From contig NZ_FOQH01000012.1 of the NCBI RefSeq assembly GCF_900113695.1, positions 62,001-126,000 of the forward strand: a DNA stretch of 64,000 nucleotides, given 5' to 3'. The notes beneath the pieces were generated by a model. It ran no database searches. It was not told the origin of the DNA and worked only from the letters and a program-made list of their open reading frames with translations. Both the position numbers and the translations under genes were made by a program. This DNA is from Albimonas pacifica (GTDB taxonomy: Bacteria; Pseudomonadota; Alphaproteobacteria; Rhodobacterales; Rhodobacteraceae). This document shows, one piece after another, positions 53,451 through 62,045 of the stretch. Each line of letters starts with the position of its first letter. The first letter of the stretch is position 1.

Positions 53451-54724
53451 GCGGGCTCCATCAGGTCGTCGAGCTCGGCGTAGTCGGGCAGGGTCCGGTC
53501 GATGGCCCGGCCTGCGCGCAGCACGATGCGGTCGGTCTGGGGGCGCGCGAAGAGCTCGGTCCAGCTCCGCGCGCGCGTGATCACGAGGTCGGCGGGCGCG
53601 CCAGCGGCGAGGCTGGGCGCCTCGAAGCCGCAGGCGTGGGCGGGGGCGGTCAGGAACGCCTCGGTCCAGTCGCCGCGCGAGTGGTCGAGATGGGCGATCC
53701 GCGTCGCCTCGCGCATCACCTCGATCATGTCGAGGTCGCCGTAGGCGTAGAACGGGTCGCGGGTGTTGTCGGACGCGAAGATCACCGGGATGCCCCGCTC
53801 GCGCGCCTCATGCACCAGGGTGACGCCGCGGTTGCGCGGCGTGCGGGCGGCGTGGCGATCCTGCAGATACATGTTGCACATCGCCAGCGAGGTGATCGAG
53901 AGGCCGACCTCGGCGCAGAGGTCCAGCGTCGCCAGCGCCTCCGCCTCGTCCTGGGTCGACAGCGAGCAGCAGTGCCCGCAGTTGATCATGCCGGTGTAGC
54001 CGGTGCGCTTCGCGGCCAGCGCGATCTCGCGCAGGGTCGCCGACGAAGGGTCCAGCGTCTCGTCCGAATGGAAGTCGGCGTCGAGGCCCAGTTCTCCGGC
54101 CGTCTCGAAGAAGATGTCGAGCCGCGCGGCCACGTCGGGGATCGGGTAGGTCACCGTGCCCAGCACGCCGCCCGAGTCCTTCACGGTCTGCGACAGCTTC
54201 TTCCAGGCCGCGCCGCCGTCGACCGCGTCGACCCCCACCAGGCACACCGCCTGCAGGTCGATGCAGTCGGCCCAGTCCTCGCGCAGCTCGCGGAACACGG
54301 CCCAGGAGATGTCGTCCTGGGGCGCGGACGAATCCAGATGCGTGCGCAGGTTGCGGGTCCCGTGCGCCCAGGCCGAGCGCAGGGAGAAGTCGGCGCGCCG
54401 GCGCACGTCCTCGGCCGACCAGCGCGCCGTGCGATCCTCGCCGACCGTGGTCAGGGCGCCCATGAAGGTGCCGTCGGGGTTGGGCGAGCGGGCCCAGATG
54501 TGGCCCTTGTCGATATGCGTGTGCGCGTCGGTGAAGCAGGGGAAGACCATGCGGCCGCCCATGTCGACCTCGGCGTCGGCGGGCTCGGTCGGGTCGGCCA
54601 GCTTGCCGTCGGCGATGGCGAGGTCGAGGGTGACGAGGTCCCCCTCGCGGCCCAGCAGGCAGGCGGGGGCGCGCAGGTTCGTCAGCCGCAGGCGCGGGGC
54701 CTCCGGCAGCTCCATGAAGTCCAA
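53447..54724 (-). CDS. Cytosine deaminase-like amidohydrolase
   Basis: 425 residues of the amidohydrolase superfamily (TIM barrel). Metal ligands H68, H70 in TDAHTHIDKGHIWA; further ADFHSDETLD (HxDE, as in CodA), INCGHCCSLSTQDEAEALAT and IFASDNTRDPFYAYGDLDMI (Asp). This matches the CodA active-site set. It should deaminate a cytosine-like ring or hydrolyse a related cyclic amidine. The operon context (importer, flavoprotein, oxygenase, creatininase) suggests an N-heterocycle pathway. Four bases from the permease stop. Confidence 0.88.
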   Translation of the reverse strand: MDFMELPEAPRLRLTNLRAPACLLGREGDLVTLDLAIADGKLADPTEPADAEVDMGGRMVFPCFTDAHTHIDKGHIWARSPNPDGTFMGALTTVGEDRTARWSAEDVRRRADFSLRSAWAHGTRNLRTHLDSSAPQDDISWAVFRELREDWADCIDLQAVCLVGVDAVDGGAAWKKLSQTVKDSGGVLGTVTYPIPDVAARLDIFFETAGELGLDADFHSDETLDPSSATLREIALAAKRTGYTGMINCGHCCSLSTQDEAEALATLDLCAEVGLSITSLAMCNMYLQDRHAARTPRNRGVTLVHEARERGIPVIFASDNTRDPFYAYGDLDMIEVMREATRIAHLDHSRGDWTEAFLTAPAHACGFEAPSLAAGAPADLVITRARSWTELFARPQTDRIVLRAGRAIDRTLPDYAELDDLMEPA

Positions 54725-54728
54725 GGTC

Positions 54729-55610
54729 TCAGACCTCCCGTTTGACGGCGCTCTCGTGCCATTTGTGCAGCAGAGCGTGGCTGAGGAAAGACAGCAGGGC
54801 GAAGATCAGCACGCCGGTCAGCGCGATCAGGATCAGCGCGGCGAAGGCGAGGTCCGTCTTCAGGCGGTAGTTCGCCTCGAGGATCCGGAAGGCGAGGCCG
54901 GAGCCCATGCCCCCGGTGCCGGCCACGAACTCGGCCACCACCGCGCCGATCAGGCTGAGCCCGCCGGCGATGCGCAAACCCCCGAGGAAGTAGGGCAGGG
55001 CGGCCGGGATCTGCAGGTAGCGCAGCCGCTGCCAGCGCGTCGCCCCGTAGATCGAGAACAGGTCGCGCAGGTTGTGGTCGGCGGACCTGAGCCCCAGCGT
55101 CGAGTTCGACAGGATCGGGAAGAAGGCCACGATCCAGGCCACGATCAGCATCCCCAGCACCTTCTCGGGGATCACGAAGAGCCCGAGGTCCAGGTCGGTG
55201 ACGTAGATCAGGATCAGCGGCGCCACCGCCACCACCGGCGTCACCTGCAGGATGACGGCGAAGGGGTAGAAGGCCATCTCGGCGAAGCGCGACTGGTTGA
55301 ACAGCACCGCCAGGCCGACGCCCCCCGCCACCGCCGCCAGCAGCGCCAGGGCCGTGGTCTGGATGGTGATCACCCAGCTGTCGAACAGCGTCGCGGCGTT
55401 GGCGACCAGCGCCTCCCCCACCAGCCCGGGGCCGGGGAGGATGTAGTGGGGGATCTCGTTCGCCACCACGGTCCAGTGCCACAGGAACAGCGCCAGCAGG
55501 ATCACCGCGGCGGGCAGCACCCAGGAGGCGATCTTCTCGACGCGCCGGCGGCGCTGGCGCGCGAGTTCGTCTGCGTCGATCAGGGTGGGGTCGGTGTCGC
55601 GGACGGTCAT
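54729..55610 (-). CDS. ABC transporter permease, TauC/SsuC type
   Basis: 293 residues, six or so helices. The EAA loop is RDLFSIYGATRWQRLRYLQI then PAALPYFLGGLRIAGGLSLI, as in nitrate/taurine/HMP permeases. Works with the ATPase at 55615 and binding protein at 56465. Four bases from the ATPase stop. Confidence 0.93.
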   Translation of the reverse strand: MTVRDTDPTLIDADELARQRRRRVEKIASWVLPAAVILLALFLWHWTVVANEIPHYILPGPGLVGEALVANAATLFDSWVITIQTTALALLAAVAGGVGLAVLFNQSRFAEMAFYPFAVILQVTPVVAVAPLILIYVTDLDLGLFVIPEKVLGMLIVAWIVAFFPILSNSTLGLRSADHNLRDLFSIYGATRWQRLRYLQIPAALPYFLGGLRIAGGLSLIGAVVAEFVAGTGGMGSGLAFRILEANYRLKTDLAFAALILIALTGVLIFALLSFLSHALLHKWHESAVKREV

Positions 55611-55614
55611 GGTG

Positions 55615-56457
55615 TCACTCGTGTCCCGCGCCCGCTCCGCCCATCGCCTCGTTGAGGGCTTCCGAGGCGGCGCGGCACTGGGCTGCGTATTCGGCCGAGG
55701 TGCGGAAGATCTCGGCGCGGGGATAGGGCTCGTCCACGTTCAGCTCGTGGATCACGCGGCCGGGGCGGGCGGCCATCACCACGATCCGGTCCGACAGGAA
55801 CACGGATTCGAAGACCGAGTGGGTGACGAAGATCACCGTGCAGTTCAGCTTGGCCCGCATCGCCAGCAGGTCGTTGTTGAGCTTGAAGCGCGTGATCTCG
55901 TCGAGCGCCGCGAAGGGCTCGTCCATCAGGATCATCTTGGGCCGGGTGACCATCGCCCGCGCGATCGAGACGCGCATCTTCATGCCGCCCGAGAGCTCGC
56001 GCGGATAGGCGCCCTCGAAGCCCTTCAGGCCCACGGTCTCGAGCGCATCCTCGATGTCGGCGCGGCAGCTCGCGAAGCTCTTGCCCCGCAGGCGCATCGG
56101 CAGCCAGACGTTCTTGGCGACCGTGGCCCAGGGCATCAGCGTGGGTTCCTGGAAGACCACGCCGAGGTCGGCGTCCGTGCGGCCGCCCCCCGCCCATTCG
56201 ATGCGTCCGGAGGTGGGGTTCGACAGGCCCGCGATCAGCCGCAGCGCGGTCGACTTGCCGCAGCCCGACGGCCCCAGCAGCGAGATGAAGTCGCCCTGGC
56301 GCACGTCCAGCGACATGCCGCGCAGCGCCACCACGTCGCGTCCGAAGACCTTGGTGACGTTGCGCACCGACATCAGCGGCGCCCGCGCGGCGCGCTCGGC
56401 GGCGGCGGGGGAGGGCGCGGCCGAAGCCGCGCCCCCGTCTGCGAGGTCCGGGGTCAC
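55615..56457 (-). CDS. ABC transporter ATP-binding protein, SsuB/TauB type
   Basis: 280 residues. Walker A LLGPSGCGKSTALRLIAGLS, signature ELSGGMKMRVSIARAMVTRP, Walker B KMILMDEPFAALDEITRF and His-loop VIFVTHSVFESVFLSDRIVV. The N-terminal 30 residues are Ala-rich. Energises the importer whose binding protein lies 7 bases upstream. Confidence 0.95.
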   Translation of the reverse strand: MTPDLADGGAASAAPSPAAAERAARAPLMSVRNVTKVFGRDVVALRGMSLDVRQGDFISLLGPSGCGKSTALRLIAGLSNPTSGRIEWAGGGRTDADLGVVFQEPTLMPWATVAKNVWLPMRLRGKSFASCRADIEDALETVGLKGFEGAYPRELSGGMKMRVSIARAMVTRPKMILMDEPFAALDEITRFKLNNDLLAMRAKLNCTVIFVTHSVFESVFLSDRIVVMAARPGRVIHELNVDEPYPRAEIFRTSAEYAAQCRAASEALNEAMGGAGAGHE

Positions 56458-56464
56458 GCGCGGA

Positions 56465-57484
56465 TCACTCGGTCAGCTTCTTCTTGACGTCGAGCGCCAC
56501 GCCCGAGTTGGCGAATTCCTCGGTGTAGACCTTCTCCAGGTCCAGCCCGGGCTCGGTCACGCCGGCCTCGACCATCTTGTCGTAGAAGTCCTTCACGGTG
56601 GCGCCCTTCACCGCGCCGATGCCGAACTCCAGCGCGTCGCCCGAGTCGACGATCCCGTATTCCTTCATCGCCTCGATCGAGAAGGCGATCTGGTCGTCCG
56701 ACATGTCCTTGTTGTCGGCCTGGATCAGGGCGTTCGCCGCAGAGGGGTCGCCATAGAGGTAGTTCGCCCAGCCGATGGCCGAGCCCTCGACGAAGCACTT
56801 CACCACCTCGGGTGTCTCGTCGATGGTCTTCTGCATCGTCTCGACGGTGGTGGCGTAGGTCGAGAAGCCGGCGTCGGCGATCGACCACACGTCGGGCTTG
56901 AAGCCGCCCTCGGTCTCCACCGCGTAGGGCTCGGAGGTGACGTAGCCCTGCTGGCCCGACTTCTCGTCGGCGATGAAGGGCGCGGGGTTGAAGGTGTAGG
57001 GCTTCCGCTGCTCGGCCTTGAAGCCGTAGGCGGTGATCATCCACTGGTAGTAGGACTGGAAGCCGTTGTCGCCGATGAACAGCGTCTCGAGGTTCTTGAG
57101 GTCCTCGAAGCTCGAGGCGGCGCCGGGATGGGTCAGGATGACCTGCGGCTCCTTCTGGAAGTGGGCGGCCACGACCTTCAGGGGGATGCCCTCGCGCACG
57201 GCCGAGAAGGCCTGCAGCAGGTTGCCGCCCATCGAGAAGTCGACCTTGCCCGCCAGCATCAGCGCGCGGTTGTTCACCTGCGGGCCGCCGGGGACGATGG
57301 TGACCTTCAGGCCGCAGGCCTCGTAGGTGCCGTCGGCGACGGCCTGATAGTAGCCGCCGTGCTCGGCCTGGGCGACCCAGTTGGTGCCGAAGCTGACCTC
57401 GGTCAGCTCCTGGGCGGCGGCGGGCAGGGCGTGGGCTGCGATGGCCGCGGCCGCGGCGGCGGCGAGCGAAAGTCTGGAGGACAT
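56465..57484 (-). CDS. ABC substrate-binding protein, NMT1/THI5-like
   Basis: 339 residues. Signal peptide MSSRLSLAAAAAAAIAAHAL, cleavage after PAAAQ. NMT1/THI5-like fold: VSFGTNWVAQAEHGGYYQAV, ALMLAGKVDFSMGGNLLQAF, VVKCFVEGSAIGWANYLYGD. This family binds hydroxymethylpyrimidine, riboflavin, nitrate, taurine or similar; the first part (AEHGGYYQA) recalls pyrimidine binders. First gene of the seven-gene operon. I use the ATG at 57484, which starts the signal peptide. A TTGTCGACAA palindrome lies 30 bases upstream. Confidence 0.93.
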   Translation of the reverse strand: MSSRLSLAAAAAAAIAAHALPAAAQELTEVSFGTNWVAQAEHGGYYQAVADGTYEACGLKVTIVPGGPQVNNRALMLAGKVDFSMGGNLLQAFSAVREGIPLKVVAAHFQKEPQVILTHPGAASSFEDLKNLETLFIGDNGFQSYYQWMITAYGFKAEQRKPYTFNPAPFIADEKSGQQGYVTSEPYAVETEGGFKPDVWSIADAGFSTYATTVETMQKTIDETPEVVKCFVEGSAIGWANYLYGDPSAANALIQADNKDMSDDQIAFSIEAMKEYGIVDSGDALEFGIGAVKGATVKDFYDKMVEAGVTEPGLDLEKVYTEEFANSGVALDVKKKLTE

Positions 57485-57514
57485 GGCGATCTCCCTCGTT
57501 GTCCGGCGGGCGCA

Positions 57515-57524
57515 TTGTCGACAA
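57515..57524. promoter_or_regulatory. GntR-type palindrome upstream of the ABC-importer operon
   Basis: TTGTCGACAA, a perfect 10-bp palindrome 31 bases before the binding-protein ATG. It has the TTGT..ACAA shape of many GntR operators. A related TGTCGACTA occurs near 57617. No GntR gene is in the window; assignment is by shape only. Confidence 0.4.
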
Positions 57525-57849
57525 GCCGGCCGGCGGGCGAAAGGGGGATTTCGCGGTTGCGGAAATTTGTCCGGCCCGGCGCCCGGTTTCGCGGCGCCGC
57601 GTCGCGGCCGGCGCCTGTCGACTAGGCGAATGCGGAGGCCGGCCGCAAGCCCGTCGTGGCGGAAACGATTCCCGCCCGAATCCTTCGCCGGGCGCCCACC
57701 CGCGAACGACCATCCCGGCGCCGGGGGGCCGCCCCGCCGTCCTCGCGCCGTCCTCGCGGCGGCCGCACGCCCGCGCCCGCGCGCCCGCCGCCGCGCCGCG
57801 CCCGGACCCGGATCGAGCCCGGCTCCGGTCCCGCCCCTCCGCCGCCGAC

Positions 57850-57900
57850 GGGGTCGGCGGGCGGGCGTCCCGGCCGCGCAGCGGACGGCAGAGCCGTCCC
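57850..57900 (+). repeat. Dispersed GC-rich repeat, single copy
   Basis: 51 bp starting GGGGTCGGCGGGCGGGCG and ending GCAGAGCCGTCCC. It matches the reverse complement of 61738-61785 with only about two differences. It is a half of the inverted pair found at 61729-61864. Confidence 0.75.
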
Positions 57901-58017
57901 GCCGGCCCGCCCCCGCTTGACCGCGCGCCTGCACGGGCGCAGACGGAGGCCCATGCCCTCCGCCCGTCTCCCCCGCCCCGCCGCCCGTCCCCGCCGCGCC
58001 CCGCGGCGCGCCCGCGC

Positions 58018-58911
58018 ATGAGCGCTCCGGCCGCCGCGCCCGCTGGCCTCGCCCGGCGCCTGCGCCTGCTCTCGCTGGGGGCGGCGGCGGCGATCGGCTT
58101 CGGCGTCTCCTTCCCGCTCAACCACGTGGCGGTCGAGGCCGCCTCGCCCGTCGCGGTCGCCATGCTGCGCGCCTGGGCGGCGGCGCCGGCGCTGGCGCTG
58201 GGCTTCTGGGCGATGGGCGTGCCCTTCCCGCGCGGGCGGCGCGCCTGGGGGGCGAGCCTCCTGCTCGGCGCCTTCTCGACCGCCGTCCCCTTCTTCCTGC
58301 TCGCCGCGGGGCAGGCGCTGATCGGGGGCGGGCTCGGCGGCGTGGTCTTCGCCACGATCCCGCTGATCGTGGTGCTCGCGGCGCCCCTGCTGCCGCCCTT
58401 CCCCCGGCTCGAGGCGCGCCGTCTGCCCGGCTGCGCCGTGGGTCTCGCGGGCGTGACCCTCGCCACCGGCGGCGGGGGCGAGGGCGCGGCGCTGGGCGTG
58501 GCGATGACCTTCGCCGCCGCCGCCTGCCTCGCCGTCGGCTCGATCCTGCTGCAGCGCTTCCCCGATCTCGACCCGCGCAGCCTGACGCTGGGCCAGGTGC
58601 TGTGCGGCGCGGCGATGCTGACCCCCGCGGCGCTGCTCTGGCCCGGCGCGTCGCTGGCCCCGGCCTTCGCGCCCCTCCCCCTCGCCGCCATCGCCGCCAA
58701 CGGGATCCTGTCCACCGCCGCCGCCATGTGCGCCATGTACATGCTGATCCGCGCCGCCGGCCCCGCCTCGGCCGCCACGATCAACTTCTTCACCCCGCTG
58801 ATCGCCATCGTGGTCTCGGCCCTGGCGCTGGGCGAGGCGCTCTCGCCCCTGCTCCTCGCCGCCTTCGCGCTGGTGGCGCTGGGCGCCTGGATGGTCGCCC
58901 GGCGGCGCTGA
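58018..58911 (+). CDS. EamA/DMT family transporter
   Basis: 297 residues, ten hydrophobic helices in two EamA repeats (about 17-140 and 155-295). Markers: AAAAIGFGVSFPLNHVAVEA in repeat 1 and AATINFFTPLIAIVVSALAL then GEALSPLLLAAFALVALGAW in repeat 2. Metabolite exporter of unknown substrate. The ATG at 58018 fits the first helix; no strong ribosome site. It is divergent from the catabolic operon by 533 bp. Confidence 0.88.
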   Translation: MSAPAAAPAGLARRLRLLSLGAAAAIGFGVSFPLNHVAVEAASPVAVAMLRAWAAAPALALGFWAMGVPFPRGRRAWGASLLLGAFSTAVPFFLLAAGQALIGGGLGGVVFATIPLIVVLAAPLLPPFPRLEARRLPGCAVGLAGVTLATGGGGEGAALGVAMTFAAAACLAVGSILLQRFPDLDPRSLTLGQVLCGAAMLTPAALLWPGASLAPAFAPLPLAAIAANGILSTAAAMCAMYMLIRAAGPASAATINFFTPLIAIVVSALALGEALSPLLLAAFALVALGAWMVARRR

Positions 58912-58982
58912 ACCCGCCTTGCGCCCTGCGCGGCGCGCATGGCAGCCTGGCGCCGGCGGCATGCCCGAGCGTCGGAAAACGT

Positions 58983-59011
58983 CTGGCATCCTGACCCGTC
59001 TGCGCTATAAT
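58983..59011 (+). promoter_or_regulatory. Sigma-70-type promoter of the Bcr/CflA transporter
   Basis: CTGGCA (58983-58988), 17-base spacer, perfect TATAAT (59006-59011), followed by TATAAGG. About 48 bases upstream of the ATG at 59059. Confidence 0.7.
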
Positions 59012-59058
59012 TATAAGGTCTCCATAAGATTTCGACCGCCCAGGACCCCCGAGCTCCC

Positions 59059-60309
59059 ATGCCCGTCTCGACGACCCCCGACCAGGTCGACGCGCCCCGC
59101 GTCGTCCAGGCGCCCAAGTTTCCCGAATTCGTGGCGATGATGGCGAGCCTGATGGCGCTGACCGCGCTGTCGATCGACATCATGCTGCCGGCGCTGCCGC
59201 TGATCCGCGACTCCTACGGGGTGGTCGACGCGAACGCCCAGCAGCTCGTGATCACGCTCTACATGGTCGGCTTCGGCGTCGGCCAGCTGTTCTACGGCAC
59301 GCTCTCGGACCGGTTCGGTCGCAAGGTGGTGCTGGGCGCGGGGCTGGCGGTCTACGCCGCCGCCGCGATGATCTGCCTGGTCGCCCCCAGCTTCGAGGTG
59401 CTGCTCGCCGCGCGCCTGCTGCAGGGCATGTCCAACGCCGCCCCCCGCGTCGTCGCCGTGGCGGTGGTGCGCGACCTCTACGGCGGCCGGCGCATGGCCG
59501 AGGTGATGTCCTTCGTGATGACCGTGTTCATCGTCGTCCCCGCCCTCGCCCCCGCGCTGGGCTCGGCGATCCTGCTCTTCGGCGACTGGCACGAGATCTT
59601 CCTGTTCCTCGGCCTGGTGGCGCTCGCCATCCTGTTCTGGACCGGCGTCCGCCTGCCCGAGACCCGCCCGCGCGAGCTGCGCGAGCCGCTCAGCCTGGCC
59701 TGGATCGCCGGGGCCTTCGGCCAGATCGTGCGCACCCGGGTCACGCTGGGCTACACGCTCGCCACCGGCGTCGCGTTCGGGGGGATGATGGCCTACATCA
59801 ACTCCGCCGAGCAGGTGTACAACGAGGTCTACGCGGCCGGCGGCCTGTTCACGCTGCTCTTCGCGCTCGTGGCCCTGGCGATGGCGGGAGCGGCGATCAC
59901 CAACTCGCGCCTCGTGGCGCGGCTGGGGATGCGCAAGATCGGCCACACCGCCCTGATCGCCTACGCGCTGGTGGGCGGGGTGCACATGGCGCTCGAGATG
60001 CTGCCGGGCACGCTGGCGCTGCCGGTGTTCATGGGCATGATGATGCTGCAGCTCTACTGCTTCGGCCTGATCATGCCGAACTTCAACGCCATCTCGATGG
60101 AGCCGCAGGGCCGCATCGCGGGCACCGCCTCGTCCTTCGTCGGCGCGGCCACCACCGGCATCGCCGCCTTCCTGGGCTGGCTGGTGGGCCAGTCCTACGA
60201 CGGCACCGCCTTGCCGCTGGCGGCGGGCTACTTCATCTTCGGCGCGGCCTCGCTGGTCATGGTGCTGATCGTGGAGCGGGGCCGGCTGTGGGGGACCTCC
60301 GCGGGCTGA
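59059..60309 (+). CDS. Bcr/CflA-type multidrug efflux MFS transporter
   Basis: 416 residues, twelve membrane helices. TM1 region MALTALSIDIMLPALPLIRD is the Bcr/CflA signature; motif A is YGTLSDRFGRKVVLGAGLAV; motif near TM5 has VVPALAPALGSAILLFGDWH. Proton-driven drug or metabolite export. Its promoter is unusually close to consensus for this genome. Substrate unknown. Confidence 0.92.
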   Translation: MPVSTTPDQVDAPRVVQAPKFPEFVAMMASLMALTALSIDIMLPALPLIRDSYGVVDANAQQLVITLYMVGFGVGQLFYGTLSDRFGRKVVLGAGLAVYAAAAMICLVAPSFEVLLAARLLQGMSNAAPRVVAVAVVRDLYGGRRMAEVMSFVMTVFIVVPALAPALGSAILLFGDWHEIFLFLGLVALAILFWTGVRLPETRPRELREPLSLAWIAGAFGQIVRTRVTLGYTLATGVAFGGMMAYINSAEQVYNEVYAAGGLFTLLFALVALAMAGAAITNSRLVARLGMRKIGHTALIAYALVGGVHMALEMLPGTLALPVFMGMMMLQLYCFGLIMPNFNAISMEPQGRIAGTASSFVGAATTGIAAFLGWLVGQSYDGTALPLAAGYFIFGAASLVMVLIVERGRLWGTSAG

Positions 60310-60389
60310 GCCCCGCGGGCCGGGACCGATCTGCCGGGGCCGCCTCCCGCCGGGGGCGGCCCCGCGCCGTTTGAAGAAAGGACGCCGCG

Positions 60390-61151
60390 ATGACCATCAC
60401 CCAGGCCGCCGAGCTGGAAGGGCTGCGCGAGATCGGCCGCGTCGTCGCCGATGCGCTGCAGGCGATGGGCCGGGCGCTGGAGCCGGGCATGACCACCGCC
60501 GAGCTCGACGAGATCGGCCGCGCGTTCCTCGAGCGGGAGGGCGCCGTCTCGGCCCCGCAGAGCAGCTACGGCTTTCCCGGCGCCACCTGCATCAGCGTGA
60601 ACGAGGAGATCGCCCACGGCATTCCCGGCCCGCGGACCATCGCGCCGGGGGACCTGGTGAACATCGACGTCTCCGCCTCGAAGGACGGCTGGTTCGCCGA
60701 CACCGGGGCCAGCTTCCAGGCGGGGCCGGCGGCGCCGGCGCTGGCCAGGCTCTGCCGCGACGGGCGGCGGGCGATGGAGCTGGGCGTGGCCCAGGTCGGC
60801 GACGACCGCCCGCTGGCCGGCATCGGCAAGGCCATCGGCCGGTTCGCGGCCGAGCGCGGCTACACGCTGATCCGCAACCTCGCGAGCCACGGGGTCGGCC
60901 GGTCCCTGCACGAGGCGCCCGAGGCGATCCCCACCTGGCCGACCCGCGGCGACCGCCGCCGGATCCGCAAGGGCATGGTGCTGACGGTGGAGCCGTTCCT
61001 CTCCCGCGGCGGCCGCTGGGCGACCGAGGGCGACGACGGCTGGACCCTCTACGCCGAGCCCGCCGCGCCGGTCGTGCAGTTCGAGCACACCGTGGTCGCG
61101 ACCGAGCGCGGGCCGATGATCCTGACCCTGCCGAGCCGCGCCGCCGCCTGA
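60390..61151 (+). CDS. map: Type I methionine aminopeptidase
   Basis: 253 residues. Removes initiator methionine. Metal ligands: the Asp pair in VNIDVSASKDGWFADTGASF, His in LASHGVGRSLHEAPEAI, Glu in MVLTVEPFLSRGG and VQFEHTVVATERG. GAAAGGA precedes the ATG. A second, non-essential map paralogue is common in this group, so this could be either the main or an extra copy. Confidence 0.92.
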   Translation: MTITQAAELEGLREIGRVVADALQAMGRALEPGMTTAELDEIGRAFLEREGAVSAPQSSYGFPGATCISVNEEIAHGIPGPRTIAPGDLVNIDVSASKDGWFADTGASFQAGPAAPALARLCRDGRRAMELGVAQVGDDRPLAGIGKAIGRFAAERGYTLIRNLASHGVGRSLHEAPEAIPTWPTRGDRRRIRKGMVLTVEPFLSRGGRWATEGDDGWTLYAEPAAPVVQFEHTVVATERGPMILTLPSRAAA

Positions 61152-61319
61152 GGCCGCCCGCCGCCGCCCGGGCCCTGCGCGCGCGCCGGGTCCGCGGCGG
61201 CGCCCCGCGCCTCCTGCGCCGGTCGCCGGCGCCTGCGCGGCCGGGCGCCGCGGGCCCTTTCCGCGCCCGCCGGGGCGGGGCATGGTCCGGCGCGACCCAT
61301 TTGCGACGGAGCTGAGCGC

Positions 61320-61700
61320 ATGGCCTTTCGACGTCACTTTTCCGGCGGCCCCTTCGAGGCGAAGCTCGCCTATTGCCGCGCCCTCGAGGCGGACGGCTGG
61401 ATCTTCGTCTCCGGCTCGACCGGGACCGATCCCGAGACCGGCGAGATGCCCCACGGCGTGGTCGCCCAGTGCCGCAACACGCTGGGCACGATCGGCCGGG
61501 CGCTGGCGGAGTTCGGCGCGGGTTTCGGCGATGTGGTGCGCGTGACCTACATGCTGCCCGACCGCGCGGATTTCGAAGCCTGCTGGCCGGTCCTGCAGGA
61601 GGTCTTCGGCGACGCGCCCCCCGCGGCCACGATGATCGAGTGCGGGCTGATCTCGCCCGCCATGAAGATCGAGATCGAGGTCACCGCCAAGGCGCCGTGA
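61320..61700 (+). CDS. RidA-family protein lacking the catalytic arginine
   Basis: 126 residues, YjgF/YER057c/UK114 fold. The core is [20 protein letters not shown] and [20 protein letters not shown]. In RidA the enamine/imine deaminase arginine occurs in a P-A-R-S/T motif; here the aligned stretch is [12 protein letters not shown], with Ala103 in its place. It is thus unlikely to be a standard imine deaminase. C-terminal MKIEIEVTA is conserved. Function unknown. Confidence 0.9.
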   Translation: MAFRRHFSGGPFEAKLAYCRALEADGWIFVSGSTGTDPETGEMPHGVVAQCRNTLGTIGRALAEFGAGFGDVVRVTYMLPDRADFEACWPVLQEVFGDAPPAATMIECGLISPAMKIEIEVTAKAP

Positions 61701-62045
61701 GGCCCCGGGCCCGGCGCCCGGACGGGCAGGGTCGGGGGCGGCTCTGCCGGCCGCTGCGCGGCCGGGACGCCCGCCCGCCGACCCCGCCGCCGGCGGGCGT
61801 CGCGACGGGGTCGGCGGGCGGGCGATGCGTCCGCGCAGCGGGCGCGAGAGCCGCTCCCGACCCCGGCGCTCCCCCTCTTGCCGCAAGGCGGAATCGCCGC
61901 CCATCGCCGGTCGGCCTCCCGCGCCGGCGGCGATCCCCTGCGCCTCGCGGATCGGGCGGCGCGTCGCCCCCCTGAACGAAGGGACCGGGGACCTCGCCCG
62001 AAACGCGGGGCCCGGGGGCTCGGCGCTCCGGGCGACGATCCGCCG
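61701..62045. other. Intergenic region with the inverted repeat pair
   Basis: 345 bp between converging genes. Mostly the two arms at 61729-61864. No gene supported. Confidence 0.55.
61729..61864. repeat. Inverted pair of a GC-rich dispersed repeat
   Basis: Left arm 61729-61786 and right arm 61806-61864 are imperfect reverse complements (about 57 bp each, 19-bp spacer). GGGTCGGGGGCGGCTC pairs with GAGCCGCTCCCGACCC, and CCGCCCGCCGACCCCG with CGGGGTCGGCGGGCGG. The left arm is nearly identical to 57850-57900 in reverse. The transcript would form a long hairpin between converging genes. Confidence 0.75.

Larger units (their letters stand above)
57485..58017. other. Intergenic region with operon promoter and a dispersed repeat
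   Basis: 533 bp between divergent genes. Next to the operon is a less GC-rich stretch (57515-57580) likely holding the promoter and the TTGTCGACAA site. A copy of the 51-bp repeat lies at 57850-57900. No gene supported. Confidence 0.5.

Noticed and set aside
56454-59183. A 909-codon minus-strand frame covering the binding protein and EamA gene
   Set aside because: Out of frame with the binding protein, low complexity, and crosses a promoter region.
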